A DNA stretch of 64,000 nucleotides from CAVQCX01 sp963775335 (GCA_963775335.1 CAVZIJ010000002.1:62001-126000); one strand, 5' to 3'; counted from the stretch's first letter, positions 48,176-57,770 are shown. Notes: generated from the letters alone by a model not told the origin. Program-made: numbers and translations.

Positions 48176-49054
48176 ATGAAAGCCTTTGGAATCTTCGTTT
48201 TGTTTCTCGCCGGAGCCCTGCTCGCCTCGGCGCTGCTGCTCTACCCGACCTGGCTGGCCCTCTCGTCCATCGCCGACGTACCGCCCCATAAGCTGCTGCA
48301 CCCGCTCGCGAAAGTCCTCGCCCTGATTTACTTCTTCGTGCTCATCCGCCAGCTCGGGATGAACGACAGGGCCGCCCTGGGCTTTGGGCTGCCGAGGCGG
48401 CGGTTCCTGCGGGAGCTGGGGCGGGGCTGGGTCCTCGGGGTGCTGATGCTGCTGGTGCTGTCCGCAGCCCTGATGGGACTGGGCGTTCGCACCCCTGATC
48501 CGGCTCATTGGCACCTGCGCGACCTGTCCAAGGCCCTGCCCGAAGGCCTGTTCGCGGGTCTGGCCGTGGCACTCATCGAGGAGGCCTTTTTCCGCGGCGC
48601 CCTGTATGGGGCGATCCGCCGCGAGAGCGGCATGGCGACAGCGGCCGTGTTGTCCAGCCTGTACTTCGCAGCCCTTCACTTCCTGCGCGCCCATGAGCTC
48701 CCAGCGGATCAACCGGTAGGGTGGGCGAGCGGCCTGCAGGTGCTGGCGACGAATTTCGAGCAGTTCACCAACACCGGGCTCCTGGACTCCTTCATCGCCT
48801 TGTTCGCGGTGGGCATACTGCTTGCGCTGGTACGGGAGCGCACCGGCAACATCGCGCTCTGCATCGGGCTGCACGCCGGCTGGGTGGTGGTGATCAAGGT
48901 CACGCGGACTCTCACCAACGCCCACGCCGGTGCAGACTTCGCATTCCTCGTAGGCACCTACGACGGAGTCACCGGCTGGCTGGCCACCGCCTGGGTGGCG
49001 CTGGTCGCGGGGGTCTATTGGAAGGTGTCGCGCGAGGCTTCTCCGAAGACCTGA
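48176..49054 (+). CDS. CPBP family intramembrane metalloprotease
   Basis: A 292-residue multi-pass membrane protein (about eight helices) with the CPBP/Abi motifs: VALIEEAFFRGALYGAIRR (EExxFR), SSLYFAALHFLRAHE (FxxxH) and GLHAGWVV (HxxxN/B-type). Members cleave prenylated or other membrane peptides or serve in bacteriocin self-immunity; the role here is unknown. It is convergent with the acyl-CoA ligase gene (2 bp between stops). Confidence 0.87.
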   Translation: MKAFGIFVLFLAGALLASALLLYPTWLALSSIADVPPHKLLHPLAKVLALIYFFVLIRQLGMNDRAALGFGLPRRRFLRELGRGWVLGVLMLLVLSAALMGLGVRTPDPAHWHLRDLSKALPEGLFAGLAVALIEEAFFRGALYGAIRRESGMATAAVLSSLYFAALHFLRAHELPADQPVGWASGLQVLATNFEQFTNTGLLDSFIALFAVGILLALVRERTGNIALCIGLHAGWVVVIKVTRTLTNAHAGADFAFLVGTYDGVTGWLATAWVALVAGVYWKVSREASPKT

Positions 49055-49056
49055 GA

Positions 49057-50610
49057 TCAGACATCGCGGCGTTCATCGATACCGCGCTCGATCTCACCGC
49101 TGCGGCGCAGCTCCCGCTTGAGCACCTTGCCGGCGGCGTTTTTCGGCAGCGCGTCGAGAATCACGACGCGCCGCGGTACTTCATGGCGCCCGAGCCTCTC
49201 CCGGCAAAAAGCCTTGACGTCCGCGACATCGATCGCAGCCCCCGGCAGTGGCACGACGTAGGCCACCGGCACCTCGCCGTGCAGGGCATCCGGCTCACCC
49301 ACCACCGCCGCCTCCGCCACCCCCGGATGCTGATAGAGGACCTCTTCGACGACGCGCGGGTAGACGTTCATTCCATTGACGATGATCATGTCTTTCTTGC
49401 GGTCGACGATGAAGACATAGTCGTCCTCGTCCTTGTAACCCAGATCCCCGGTGCGCAGCCAGTCACCGAAGAAGGTCTCGGCGGTGGCATCCGGCAGCTG
49501 CCAATAGCCCTTCATTACGTTGGGCCCCCGCACGCAGATCTCCCCGATCTCGCCGCGCGGTTGACGCCCGCCCCCTTCGTCCAGAATCTCGATTTCGACC
49601 TGCGGGATCGCAAGCCCCACCGAGCCGGGCTTACGGGGACCCTCCAGCGGATTGACGCAGGTTACCGGCGAGCACTCGGTGGGGCCATCGCCCTCCAGCA
49701 CCGGGATACCGAAGCGGTCCTCGAAGCGCCTCATCAGCTCGGCGGGCAGGGCCGCCCCGCCGGAGACGGCAAAACGCACCGAGCGCCACTGGGCGACGCG
49801 TTCCGCGCTCTGGCGCAACAAGACGTTGTACATGCTCGGAACGCCGAGGAAGACGGTCGCGTCGGTGGCCTCGATAGCGTCACAAACCAGACCCGGCTCG
49901 AATCGGGGCACCGGCGCGAAGCTCAGTCCATGCAACATGGGGGTAAGCATGCCCACGGTCGCGGCAAAGGCGTGGAACATGGGCAGAACGACCAGCAGGC
50001 GGTCGTGCTCGGGGCTCAGGCACAGCGCACGGACGATACCGCTCGTGTTGGCGACCAGATTGGCGTGGCTGAGCATGGCACCCTTGGGACGACCAGTGGT
50101 CCCGGAGGTATACAAGATCGCCGCGAGGCTCTCCGTGGGATCGATGACCAACTCCGGCGCGGCGTCGCCGAGCGCCGACACCTCACTGAGCGACACTCCG
50201 GCGCCCGCCGCCTCCCCATCACCGATACGGACACTGAGCTCCAGCGAGCCCACCCGCCCGCGGACGGCCTCGAAGCTCTGGGCAAGCGCCGCGTGATAGA
50301 AGACGCCGCGGGCCCCGGCGTCGTTGAGAATGAACGCCACCTCCCGCGCGCTGAGCAGGAGGTTGACGGGGACGACCACGGCGCCTGCCTTGAGGATCCC
50401 CAGGTAGGCGACCGCGAAGCCATCGCCGTTGCTGCAATACAGGGCGAGCCGGTCTCCGCGGACGATGCCGCGCTGCGCCAGCCAAGCGGCGACCGCGTCC
50501 GACCTGCGGTCCACTTCCGCGAAGCTCGCCGTCCGGCCGGCGAAAACCATTAGAGCCTGGCCCGCGCGCGCCTGCGCGGTCTCCCGAAACAGCTCGGGGA
50601 TACTCCGCAT
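49057..50610 (-). CDS. AMP-dependent long-chain acyl-CoA synthetase-like protein
   Basis: A 517-residue ANL superfamily enzyme. Adenylation motifs: YTSGTTGRPKGAMLSH (P-loop), GDGPTECSPV, GDWLRTGDLGYKDEDDY and the hinge IVDRKKDMIIVNGMNVYPR, with the catalytic Lys near the C-terminus (PKNAAGKVLKREL). It activates a carboxylic acid, probably a fatty acid, as its CoA ester. Substrate length cannot be read from sequence. It is near the sdh genes but on its own. Confidence 0.9.
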   Translation of the reverse strand: MRSIPELFRETAQARAGQALMVFAGRTASFAEVDRRSDAVAAWLAQRGIVRGDRLALYCSNGDGFAVAYLGILKAGAVVVPVNLLLSAREVAFILNDAGARGVFYHAALAQSFEAVRGRVGSLELSVRIGDGEAAGAGVSLSEVSALGDAAPELVIDPTESLAAILYTSGTTGRPKGAMLSHANLVANTSGIVRALCLSPEHDRLLVVLPMFHAFAATVGMLTPMLHGLSFAPVPRFEPGLVCDAIEATDATVFLGVPSMYNVLLRQSAERVAQWRSVRFAVSGGAALPAELMRRFEDRFGIPVLEGDGPTECSPVTCVNPLEGPRKPGSVGLAIPQVEIEILDEGGGRQPRGEIGEICVRGPNVMKGYWQLPDATAETFFGDWLRTGDLGYKDEDDYVFIVDRKKDMIIVNGMNVYPRVVEEVLYQHPGVAEAAVVGEPDALHGEVPVAYVVPLPGAAIDVADVKAFCRERLGRHEVPRRVVILDALPKNAAGKVLKRELRRSGEIERGIDERRDV

Positions 50611-50662
50611 GGGCGATGCAATTCGTTCTACGTGATCGTCGAGACAGCGCCCGGAGCGAGAC

Positions 50663-51052
50663 TCAGCCCGCGACCGCGTCCCGCACCCGCTCGAGCCGCG
50701 CCCTGACCTCGGCGGCCAACTCGTGAATACCTTCGATATCCACCAATGTCAGCACGGCGACGGGGTCCATGAACAGAACCGTGTTCTGGCCATCCTCATC
50801 CTCACGCACGACCACGTTGCACGGCAAGAGCGCCCCGATGTCCGGGTCCGCCTCCAGGGCTCGGCTTGCCAATACCGGATTGCAGGCCCCCAGGATCTTG
50901 TATGGCCTCTTCTCGAGATTGAGCTTCTTCTTCATCACGGCCTTGACGTCGATCTCGGTGAGCACACCGAAGCCCTCCGCTTGGAGGGCCTGGGTCACCC
51001 GCGCAACCAGATCATCGAAGCCACCGCCGACTTGGAAACCGAAAGCATACAT
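50663..51052 (-). CDS. DUF302 family protein
   Basis: A 129-residue small cytoplasmic protein of the DUF302 fold: GFDDLVARVTQALQAEGFGVLTEIDV, then KILGACNPVLASRALEADPDIGALLPCNVVV. The start at 51052 was chosen because the homologous part begins right there. The function is unproven; DUF302 genes are common in sulfur oxidisers next to redox genes. The CN..PCN pattern suggests a role involving a reactive Cys. Confidence 0.85.
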   Translation of the reverse strand: MYAFGFQVGGGFDDLVARVTQALQAEGFGVLTEIDVKAVMKKKLNLEKRPYKILGACNPVLASRALEADPDIGALLPCNVVVREDEDGQNTVLFMDPVAVLTLVDIEGIHELAAEVRARLERVRDAVAG

Positions 51053-51170
51053 CGCATCTCTCTCCTCGATCCCGGGAAGCCACATAGGCCTCGCCGAGGA
51101 AACCGAAATCTTGAGCCCGGAAATCTTTTCGGGGCTCGCCATCAGCGCCCGGTCGGACGCAGGCTCCCAG

Positions 51171-51932
51171 TCAGAGCCGGAAGGTCTGTCTGGCCGACAC
51201 CAAGCCCCGGAACCCATCTCCGACGGCGTCCGGACGTTCACCGTCGTTGTAGTGATAGAGCCAGGTCTTGGCCTTGACCGGTGCCGGCAATCCGACCAGC
51301 TCGCGGTAGTGGGCGTGCACCCCAGTGGGTTGGGCGATGGTCTCGCAGTCGTGGAAGACGATGTCGGCCCGCTCGATGAACGGCGCCAGATCATCGGGCG
51401 CGAACACCGTGTCCGTCGTCAAGAATACCCGAGTCGAGCCAGCCTGGAAGAACAGACCGTAGCTGTACATGATCTCGTGCTTGCCTTCTACGTGACGCGT
51501 GGGCACCAGCTCGAGCTCGATTCCCTCCCAAAGAAACCGATTCGACGCGCCCACCGGAGCGGGCGTGAAAAAGTCCGCGAGCACGCAGTCGTCACCAGCG
51601 GTCATACTCATGCCGCCGTAAAGGGAATGGACCCAGAGATCGTCCATCACCTTTTCGGTCGCGACCAGATTCATTGAGAACGGCGGTGAGCCGAAGCGAG
51701 ACGAGAAGCCCATGTACTCGAGCCCGCCCACATGGTCGGCGTGGAGGTGGCTGATGTAGATGTCGCTGATGTCGCGAGGGCCGAGCCCGGCGGCGGCAAG
51801 CGAGAACCGGACGTCCGATCCGCAATCGATCAGCAGTCGCCGACCCGAAGGGCTGGTGAGGACCATATTCGACTGATAGCAGCCGGGCGTCAAACAGAAA
51901 GCAGATCCCGCCCCCAAGAACATTAGTTCCAT
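51171..51932 (-). CDS. MBL-fold metal-dependent hydrolase (ribonuclease Z/PhnP-like)
   Basis: A 253-residue metallo-beta-lactamase fold protein: MELMFLGAGSAFCL at the start, the metal motif SHLHADHVGG, a conserved VEGKHEIMYSYG and a C-terminal phosphodiesterase-like TTDTVFAPDD and HDCE segment. It resembles the RNase Z/AtsA-like branch rather than glyoxalase II. Substrate unknown. It is followed on the minus strand by DUF302 at 118 bp. Confidence 0.82.
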   Translation of the reverse strand: MELMFLGAGSAFCLTPGCYQSNMVLTSPSGRRLLIDCGSDVRFSLAAAGLGPRDISDIYISHLHADHVGGLEYMGFSSRFGSPPFSMNLVATEKVMDDLWVHSLYGGMSMTAGDDCVLADFFTPAPVGASNRFLWEGIELELVPTRHVEGKHEIMYSYGLFFQAGSTRVFLTTDTVFAPDDLAPFIERADIVFHDCETIAQPTGVHAHYRELVGLPAPVKAKTWLYHYNDGERPDAVGDGFRGLVSARQTFRL

Positions 51933-52201
51933 TCGAAGACCTTTTCGGGTTCTGTTTCTGTTCGCTCTCCGGTCGGTGCCGGCGGGTTGGCGCCCCGACG
52001 GTACCGCCGGGCGGCCAGCGACTGTCCCGGCGTGGGCCCGTACGGCTCGGCCACCCGAGCTTATCCGCGAAAAGTACGACGCCGATCCGAAGGCGTCAAC
52101 GACTTCCACTGCGGGGGGCGAGGGCAGAGCGCGCTAGAGGCTCGGCCCAGGGCGTAAGACCGCGGCGACGGCGACGCCCCCGGATACGCGGGTTGACGGG
52201 C

Positions 52202-52894
52202 TCAGACTGACTCCTTGAGCATCAGCGCCTTGATGTGGCCGATAGCTTTGGTCGGATTCAGCCCCTTCGGGCAGGATTCCACGCAATTCATGATGGTATG
52301 ACAGCGGAACAGCTTGTACGGCCCCTCCAACGCGTCCAAGCGCTCCTCGCGCGCCTGGTCGCGGCTGTCGGCGAGGAAGCGGCAGGCCGTGAGCAACGCC
52401 TGGGGTCCGAGAAACTTCTCCGGGTTCCACCAGAACGAGGGACAGGCCGTGGAGCAGCAGGCACACAGGATGCACTCGTAGAGCCCATCGAGCCGGTCGC
52501 GCTCCTCGGGTGACTGCAGCAATTCCTGCTCGGGAAAGGGCTCCTTGCGCACCACCCAGGGCGTGACGTTCTTGTACTGGCGGTAGAACTGCTGCATGTC
52601 GACCACCAGGTCTCGGATCACGGGGCGTCCGGGAAGCGGTCGTACGTCCACCGGCTCCTTGAGCTCGCTCACCGGGGTGATGCACGCCAAGCGGTTGCGC
52701 CCGTTGACGTTGACCCCGTCCGATCCGCACACCCCCTCGCCGCAGGAATGGCGGAAGGCGAAGGACTCGTCCTGATCCTGCACCGCAAGCAACGCATCGC
52801 GCAGCATCATCCCGCGGGATATCTCGATCTCGAAGGGCTGCATGCGTGGGGCGCTGTCGGTCTCTGGGTTGAAGCGAAAGACGCGGAATTTCAT
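52202..52894 (-). CDS. sdhB: Succinate dehydrogenase iron-sulfur subunit
   Basis: A 230-residue protein with the [2Fe-2S] ligands (SCGEGVCGSDGVNVNGRNRLAC), and the C-terminal [4Fe-4S]/[3Fe-4S] ligands (CILCACCSTACPSFWWN and CHTIMNCVESCPKGLNP). It passes electrons from SdhA to the membrane quinone site. It is the last gene of sdhCDAB. Confidence 0.97.
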   Translation of the reverse strand: MKFRVFRFNPETDSAPRMQPFEIEISRGMMLRDALLAVQDQDESFAFRHSCGEGVCGSDGVNVNGRNRLACITPVSELKEPVDVRPLPGRPVIRDLVVDMQQFYRQYKNVTPWVVRKEPFPEQELLQSPEERDRLDGLYECILCACCSTACPSFWWNPEKFLGPQALLTACRFLADSRDQAREERLDALEGPYKLFRCHTIMNCVESCPKGLNPTKAIGHIKALMLKESV

Positions 52895-52939
52895 GTCGGC
52901 GAGCCTCGAAGAAAACTGCGTGGCCTGAGTCGGTCCGAA

Positions 52940-54703
52940 TCAGTACACCCTGGCCTTGGGCGGGAAGCTCGGCACCGTCAATGGACGGGTACGCACCGGC
53001 TTGTAGTCCATGGCATCGTCCGTCCGCAAATACAGACTGTGCTTCAGCCATTGGACGTCGTCGCGCTCCGGGTAATCGGGCCGGGAGTGGGCACCCCGGC
53101 TCTCCTTGCGGTGCAGGGCCGACATCACGACGGCCATACCGACATCGATCATGTTCTCCAGCTCCAGGGCCTCGATCCGGGCGGTGTTGAAGGTGCGGGA
53201 CTGGTCCCCGAGGCGCACCTGATCGATGCGCTCGCGGATCTCCCGGACCCGCTCCACCCCCTCCTGCATCCCGGCCTCGACCCTGAACACGCCGGCGTGA
53301 TCCTCCATCACCTTGCGAAACGTTTCCCGCACCGCACGCACGCTGGGACCCTCGCCCTTGCGATCCCAGCGGGTGAGCCGCGACATGGCCTGCTCGACGC
53401 TGTCCTCGCTGACCGAGCGGTGATAACTGTTCTCGCCGACGTAGCGGATGATGTCCTTGCCCGCCAAGCGACCGAACACGAGGATGTCGAGCAGCGAGTT
53501 GCCGCCCAGGCGATTGGCCCCGTGCACCGACGCGCAAGCGCACTCGCCCGCCGCATAGAGCCCCGGCAAGGCTTCCTCGGCGCCATGGCCCGCCGGTACC
53601 ACCACGCGGCCGACTCGATCGGTAGGGATGCCGCCCATCAGATAGTGTGCCGTCGGAAACACCGGTATGGGCTCGTTGACCGGATCGACGCCCGCGAAGA
53701 TCCGGCTGCTCTCGCGGATGCCTGGCAAGCGTTTGGAAATGAGCTCCTGGCCGAGATGATCGAGCTTGAGCAGGACATGATCTTTGTGACGCCCGGCGCC
53801 CCGGCCTTCTCGGACCTCGGTGACGATGGCCCGGGCCACTACGTCTCGGCTGGCGAGGTCCTTGGCATGGGGCGCGTAGCGCTCCATAAACCGCTCCCCG
53901 TCACCGTTGAGCAGATAGCCGCCCTCGCCGCGCACCCCTTCGGTGATCAGCATGCCCTTGCCGGCGATGCCCGTCGGATGGAACTGGAAGAACTCCATGT
54001 CCTGCAGCGGGATGCCCGCCCTCAGGGCCATCCCCAGTCCGTCACCGGTGTTGATCCGGGCGTTGCTGGTGGTGCGAAACACCTGCCCACAGCCGCCGGT
54101 GGCGATCAGCGTGGTCTTGGACTCGATCAGCAGGGGTTGGCCGGTCGCGATGTCCAGAACCAAGGCGCCCACCACCGCCCCCTCGACGTCCCGGACCAGA
54201 TCGATCCCGAAGTACTCGTCAAAAAAGTGGGTCTTGGCCCGGATATTCTCCTGATACAGGGTGTGCAGGATCGCGTGACCCGTGCGGTCGGCCGCAGCGC
54301 AGGTGCGCACCGCCTGTTCGCCGCCGAAATTCTGACTCTGACCGCCGAAGGCCCGCTGATAGATCTTGCCGTTGTCCAGCCGCGAGAAGGGCACGCCGTT
54401 GTGCTCGAGCTCGTAGACGGTGGGGATCGCTTCCCGGCACATGAACTCGATGGCGTCCTGATCGCCCAGATAGTCCGATCCCTTCACCGTGTCGAACATG
54501 TGCCAGTGCCAGCTGTCCGGCAGGACATTGGCCAGCGCGGCGTTGACCCCTCCCTGGGCCGCGACCGTGTGCGAGCGGATCGGGAACACCTTGGAGACCA
54601 CCGCCACCCGCAGCTCCGCGTTCGCCAGCTGCAGGGCGGCGTTGAGCCCCGCCCCCCCGGCCCCGAGGATCAGCGCATCGAACCGTCTTCTCTCTAACGT
54701 CAT
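52940..54703 (-). CDS. sdhA: Succinate dehydrogenase flavoprotein subunit
   Basis: A 587-residue FAD enzyme: LILGAGGAGLNAALQLA (nucleotide loop), SHTVAAQGGVNAALAN (FAD-linking His), the capping domain, HPTGI and RSRAHSRPDYPERDD (active-site Arg). It oxidises succinate to fumarate. The internal order matches SdhA of complex II rather than fumarate reductase. Start ATG follows sdhD by 19 bp. Confidence 0.97.
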   Translation of the reverse strand: MTLERRRFDALILGAGGAGLNAALQLANAELRVAVVSKVFPIRSHTVAAQGGVNAALANVLPDSWHWHMFDTVKGSDYLGDQDAIEFMCREAIPTVYELEHNGVPFSRLDNGKIYQRAFGGQSQNFGGEQAVRTCAAADRTGHAILHTLYQENIRAKTHFFDEYFGIDLVRDVEGAVVGALVLDIATGQPLLIESKTTLIATGGCGQVFRTTSNARINTGDGLGMALRAGIPLQDMEFFQFHPTGIAGKGMLITEGVRGEGGYLLNGDGERFMERYAPHAKDLASRDVVARAIVTEVREGRGAGRHKDHVLLKLDHLGQELISKRLPGIRESSRIFAGVDPVNEPIPVFPTAHYLMGGIPTDRVGRVVVPAGHGAEEALPGLYAAGECACASVHGANRLGGNSLLDILVFGRLAGKDIIRYVGENSYHRSVSEDSVEQAMSRLTRWDRKGEGPSVRAVRETFRKVMEDHAGVFRVEAGMQEGVERVREIRERIDQVRLGDQSRTFNTARIEALELENMIDVGMAVVMSALHRKESRGAHSRPDYPERDDVQWLKHSLYLRTDDAMDYKPVRTRPLTVPSFPPKARVY

Positions 54704-54722
54704 GAAATCCTACCCATCTACG

Positions 54723-55064
54723 TCAACCCATCCGCGCCGTGAGCAGAACCTCCAGCACCCAGAAGCCGCACGCGACCAGCCCCAGCCCGACCAGGGTCAG
54801 CAGACCCACGCGGATCGCGGTCGGGTGCACATAGTCGATCAACACGTCGCGCACACCCACCCAGGCATGCAGCAGCAGCGAAGTGAAGAACAGCATGAGC
54901 GCGATCGCCACTGCCGGGTGTCCCACCCAACCGCGCCACTGGGCGAAGTCCGCCGGCGGATTCACCGACAAATGCATGATCGCGTACAGCACGAACAGGC
55001 CGAGATACACGGCGCTGATCCGCTGCAGGACCCAGGCCCGCAGGCCGCTGGCCCGGCGGCTCAT
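54723..55064 (-). CDS. sdhD: Succinate dehydrogenase membrane anchor subunit SdhD
   Basis: A 113-residue three-helix membrane protein. RASGLRAWVLQRISAVYLGLFVLY and LLLHAWVGVRDVLIDY, with the His heme ligand and quinone-site Asp/Tyr pattern, are SdhD landmarks. The start at 55064 gives an ATGA overlap with sdhC. It anchors SdhAB and binds heme b with SdhC. Confidence 0.93.
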   Translation of the reverse strand: MSRRASGLRAWVLQRISAVYLGLFVLYAIMHLSVNPPADFAQWRGWVGHPAVAIALMLFFTSLLLHAWVGVRDVLIDYVHPTAIRVGLLTLVGLGLVACGFWVLEVLLTARMG

Positions 55065-55441
55065 GACAGCACCCCCACGAGCAGCAGCGCGAGCAAGGGC
55101 GCGGCGACGATGACGGTCCAGGCGCTGGTGCGATACGCCGGCTTGTCGACGCCAACCTGCATATCGATGAGGAGATAGCGCACGCCCGCCAGCAGATGAT
55201 GGAGCAGAGCCCAAAGCCCGAGCAGCAGCAGGATGTGAGCTACCGGACCGGTGAACAGGGCGCGCACCGCCGCGAACCCCGCGGGCCCGCTCAGCGAGCG
55301 CGCCAGCATCCAGATCAGCAGGGGCGTGCCGAGGACCATCAGGACCCCGGACACCCGGTGCCCGACGGACACCAGGCCGGCGATGGGAAGCCTGATCTGC
55401 AGCAGGCTCAAAAACACGGGTCTCGGGGGGCTCATACTCAT
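55061..55441 (-). CDS. sdhC: Succinate dehydrogenase cytochrome b556 subunit SdhC
   Basis: A 126-residue membrane protein. RPVFLSLLQIRLPIAGLVSVGHRVSGVLM (SdhC signature, with SVGHRVSG) and the heme His region ALLHHLLAGVRYLLID are visible, with three helices. It opens the sdhCDAB operon. The ATG at 55441 or an in-frame ATG at 55435 are possible starts. Confidence 0.93.
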   Translation of the reverse strand: MSMSPPRPVFLSLLQIRLPIAGLVSVGHRVSGVLMVLGTPLLIWMLARSLSGPAGFAAVRALFTGPVAHILLLLGLWALLHHLLAGVRYLLIDMQVGVDKPAYRTSAWTVIVAAPLLALLLVGVLS

Positions 55442-55531
55442 GACATCAGGATCTGGATCACGGAAACGATAAGGCTCGAGTGAAGCTCCCCTGCCGGTGA
55501 GCAAGGGCCATGCCGGCGACCGGGTCCGGGG

Positions 55532-55888
55532 TGCTCCCCAGGCGCGTACCACCGCCAGCGCCGCCATGTTGCGCAGGCCGCGCACCGTACACCGCATGCG
55601 CCGACTTGGCCGCTCCGACGAGGATGGGACCGCTCGCAATACCGTCGCTCGGAATCTTCAGCATGTTGAATGCGATATTAGCAGCGTCCTGGCTCGGCAT
55701 GAGCAGAAGATTGGCGCGGCCGCCCGCCGGTCGACCTCGATGGCCCGACAGGCCGCGGCCACGCCGGGGGAATAGGCCAGCGCCAGGTCGCGCTGGTTGA
55801 ACAGCGGATTGGTGGCCTTGATCTCGCGCTTTCCGGGTCGCGGGGAGCGATGATATCCGAGGGCGGCCGCGGAGAGGGCATCGGCGCT
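55532..55888 (-). pseudogene. Collapsed malic enzyme (maeB-like) pseudogene
   Basis: Fragments of one NADP malic enzyme lie in three frames. The beginning (ALGYHRSPRPGKREI, NQRDLALAYSPGVAAACRAIE) is at 55730-55888. It is followed directly by a piece of the C-terminal phosphotransacetylase-like domain (QDAANIAFNMLKIPSDGIASG then GPILVGAAKSAHAV) at 55584-55709, and by the end (TVRGLRNMAALAVV) at 55532-55588. Most of the roughly 750-residue protein is missing and the rest is frameshifted, so this is an internal-deletion remnant. No other complete gene lies between sdhC and the P450. Confidence 0.8.
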
Positions 55889-56060
55889 CGGTCGGGGATC
55901 GGACTCGGCCGTGGCGGGCACTCGGCTTGGCGTAGGACAGACCCCAGGCCGTGGAACCCGGCTCGCTCCGGCGGGCCGTCGACCCCGACAGTCTGCGGCC
56001 CCCAAACCCCTTCGGCAACTGGCCGAGGCGATCGAATCGGGGCCGCGGGCTCGCGCCGCC

Positions 56061-57479
56061 TCAGTTGCGCCTCGGATCGACCCTGAGCCGGATCGGCCGC
56101 TTCGGCTTGAGGGTCCCTGCGGCCCGGCAGCCCACGGGGGCTTCGTCGACCGTCCCGACCCGGTAACGGGTCAGGATCATCGACAACACCAGACGCGCCT
56201 CGTAGAGGGCGAACTGCATGCCGATGCAGATACGCGGACCCAGGCTGAACGGCAGGTAGGCGAAGGGATGGCGCGCCCGCGCCGCGTCCGGGGCGAAGCG
56301 CTCCGGATCGAAGCGTTGGGGGTCGGGCCAGAACGCTTCCAGGCGGTGGCTGAAGTACGGCGAGACCATGACGATGGCGCCCGCCGGCACGCGCCAGCCG
56401 AGCAGTCGGTCCTCCCCGACCGCGTTACGGGCGACGGTCCAGGCGGGCGGGTAGAGCCTGAGCACCTCGTCGGTCACCTGGGACAGATAGGTCAGTCCTT
56501 TGAGCTGCTCCAGGGTGGGCGGATCATCGAGCCGCGCATCATCCAGCTCGGCCATCACCCGCTCGGCGACCCGCGGATGCCGGGCGAGCAGGTACAGGGT
56601 CCAGGCCAGCAAGCTGGCGGTGGTCTCGTGACCGGCGAGGTACAGGGTCATCACCTCGTCGCGCAGCTGCCGGTCGTCCATGCCCTCCCCGCTCACCGGG
56701 TCGCGACTCTCGATGTAGGCGCCGAGCAGCGTCGCCTCCGGGTCCTGCGCCCGCCCCGCCCGGAACCGCCCGATGATCTCGTAGACGATGGTATCGAGCT
56801 CGCGGATGGCCCGGCGCAGCCGGACGTTGCCCGGCAAGGGCACCCAGAGTGGGACCTGCAGATGACTCGGGCCGCGCCGCCCGATCCCCGAAAGCGCCTT
56901 GCCGAACGCGGCCATCGCCCGCTCCGAGAGATCCTCGGCCGCCAGCCCGAACAGCGTCCGCCCCGCGATCGCCAGGGTGAGCCGGCTCATCTCGGCGCCC
57001 AGGTCGAGCACCCCGGCATCGCGCGCAGCCCAGCCGTCCAGCAGCTCCCGGGTGCAAGCCGCCATGGCATCCAGATACAGCCGCAGCCGCGCCGGACGGA
57101 ACGCCGGGTTGGCCAGCTCCCGCTGGCGCCGCCAACGCTCCCCCTCGGCCGTGACCAGCCCGTCGCCGAGTAGCAACCGCGCCCCGTCGTAGGCCGAGCC
57201 CTTGACGTAGTTCTCCCGGTTGGAGCGCAGCACCCGTTCCACCGCATCCGGGTGAGCGACCATCACCGCCGCCCCGAGCCCAAAGGGAAGGCGAACGCCG
57301 TACACGGGTCCGTAGCGCTCTGTCAGCCGCCCGAAGGTCTCCAGCATGTCGCCCCCCGCCAGGGCGGCGAGGGTCGCCACCAGCTCGGCTCCGCGCGGGC
57401 CCGGCAAGGCCCCGCCGACCCCGGTCACGCTGCTCCTGCTCACGACAATGCAAGCCCTCCAACCAGCTTGGGAAACCAC
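56061..57479 (-). CDS. Cytochrome P450
   Basis: A 472-residue heme monooxygenase: oxygen-activating I helix LAGHETTASLLAWTLYLLA, EVLRLYPPAW (ExxR), PERFAPDAARARHPFAYLPF, and the heme-Cys motif FSLGPRICIGMQFA. The N-terminal LPGPRG and the overall pattern resemble the soluble, eukaryote-like CYP class (CYP102/CYP4-like), not a membrane-anchored one. No redox partner gene is adjacent. Alternative starts include GTG at 57443, with GGAGGG upstream. Substrate unknown; fatty acid or terpenoid oxidation are typical. Confidence 0.9.
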   Translation of the reverse strand: MVSQAGWRACIVVSRSSVTGVGGALPGPRGAELVATLAALAGGDMLETFGRLTERYGPVYGVRLPFGLGAAVMVAHPDAVERVLRSNRENYVKGSAYDGARLLLGDGLVTAEGERWRRQRELANPAFRPARLRLYLDAMAACTRELLDGWAARDAGVLDLGAEMSRLTLAIAGRTLFGLAAEDLSERAMAAFGKALSGIGRRGPSHLQVPLWVPLPGNVRLRRAIRELDTIVYEIIGRFRAGRAQDPEATLLGAYIESRDPVSGEGMDDRQLRDEVMTLYLAGHETTASLLAWTLYLLARHPRVAERVMAELDDARLDDPPTLEQLKGLTYLSQVTDEVLRLYPPAWTVARNAVGEDRLLGWRVPAGAIVMVSPYFSHRLEAFWPDPQRFDPERFAPDAARARHPFAYLPFSLGPRICIGMQFALYEARLVLSMILTRYRVGTVDEAPVGCRAAGTLKPKRPIRLRVDPRRN

Positions 57480-57517
57480 AAAGTCTACAGAACCTTGCCC
57501 CCGAGCCCATCCATCCT

Positions 57518-57770
57518 GTAGGGCGGGAAAGCGAAGCGTATCCCGCCATCAGCATAGCCCCGTAGCCCACCCGTAGGGCGGGATAGCGCAGCGTATCCCG
57601 CCGTCAGCATAGCCCCCGTAGCCCACCCGTAGGGCGGGATAGCGCAGCGTATCCCGCCGTCAGCACAGCCCCCGTAGCCCACCCGTAGGGCGGGATAGCG
57701 CAGCGTATCCCGCCGTCAGCACAGCCCCCGTAGCCCACCCGTAGGGCGGGATAGCGCAGCGTATCCCGCC
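57518..57770. repeat. REP palindrome array, five copies at about 56-bp period
   Basis: Five copies of a 30-bp REP palindrome start at 57518 (degenerate), 57573, 57629, 57685 and 57741; the last four are spaced exactly 56 bp. Each contains GGCGGGATA...TATCCCGCC arms around GCGCAGCG. The spacer (GTCAGCACAGCCCCCGTAG-like) is also conserved, so the larger unit is tandemly duplicated. It lies directly upstream of the RAYT transposase gene. Confidence 0.93.

Noticed and set aside
57518..57770. Possible CRISPR array (regular repeats at 56-bp period)
   Set aside because: The spacer part is also identical between copies, each repeat is a perfect palindrome of REP type, and no cas genes are nearby; a RAYT gene is adjacent.
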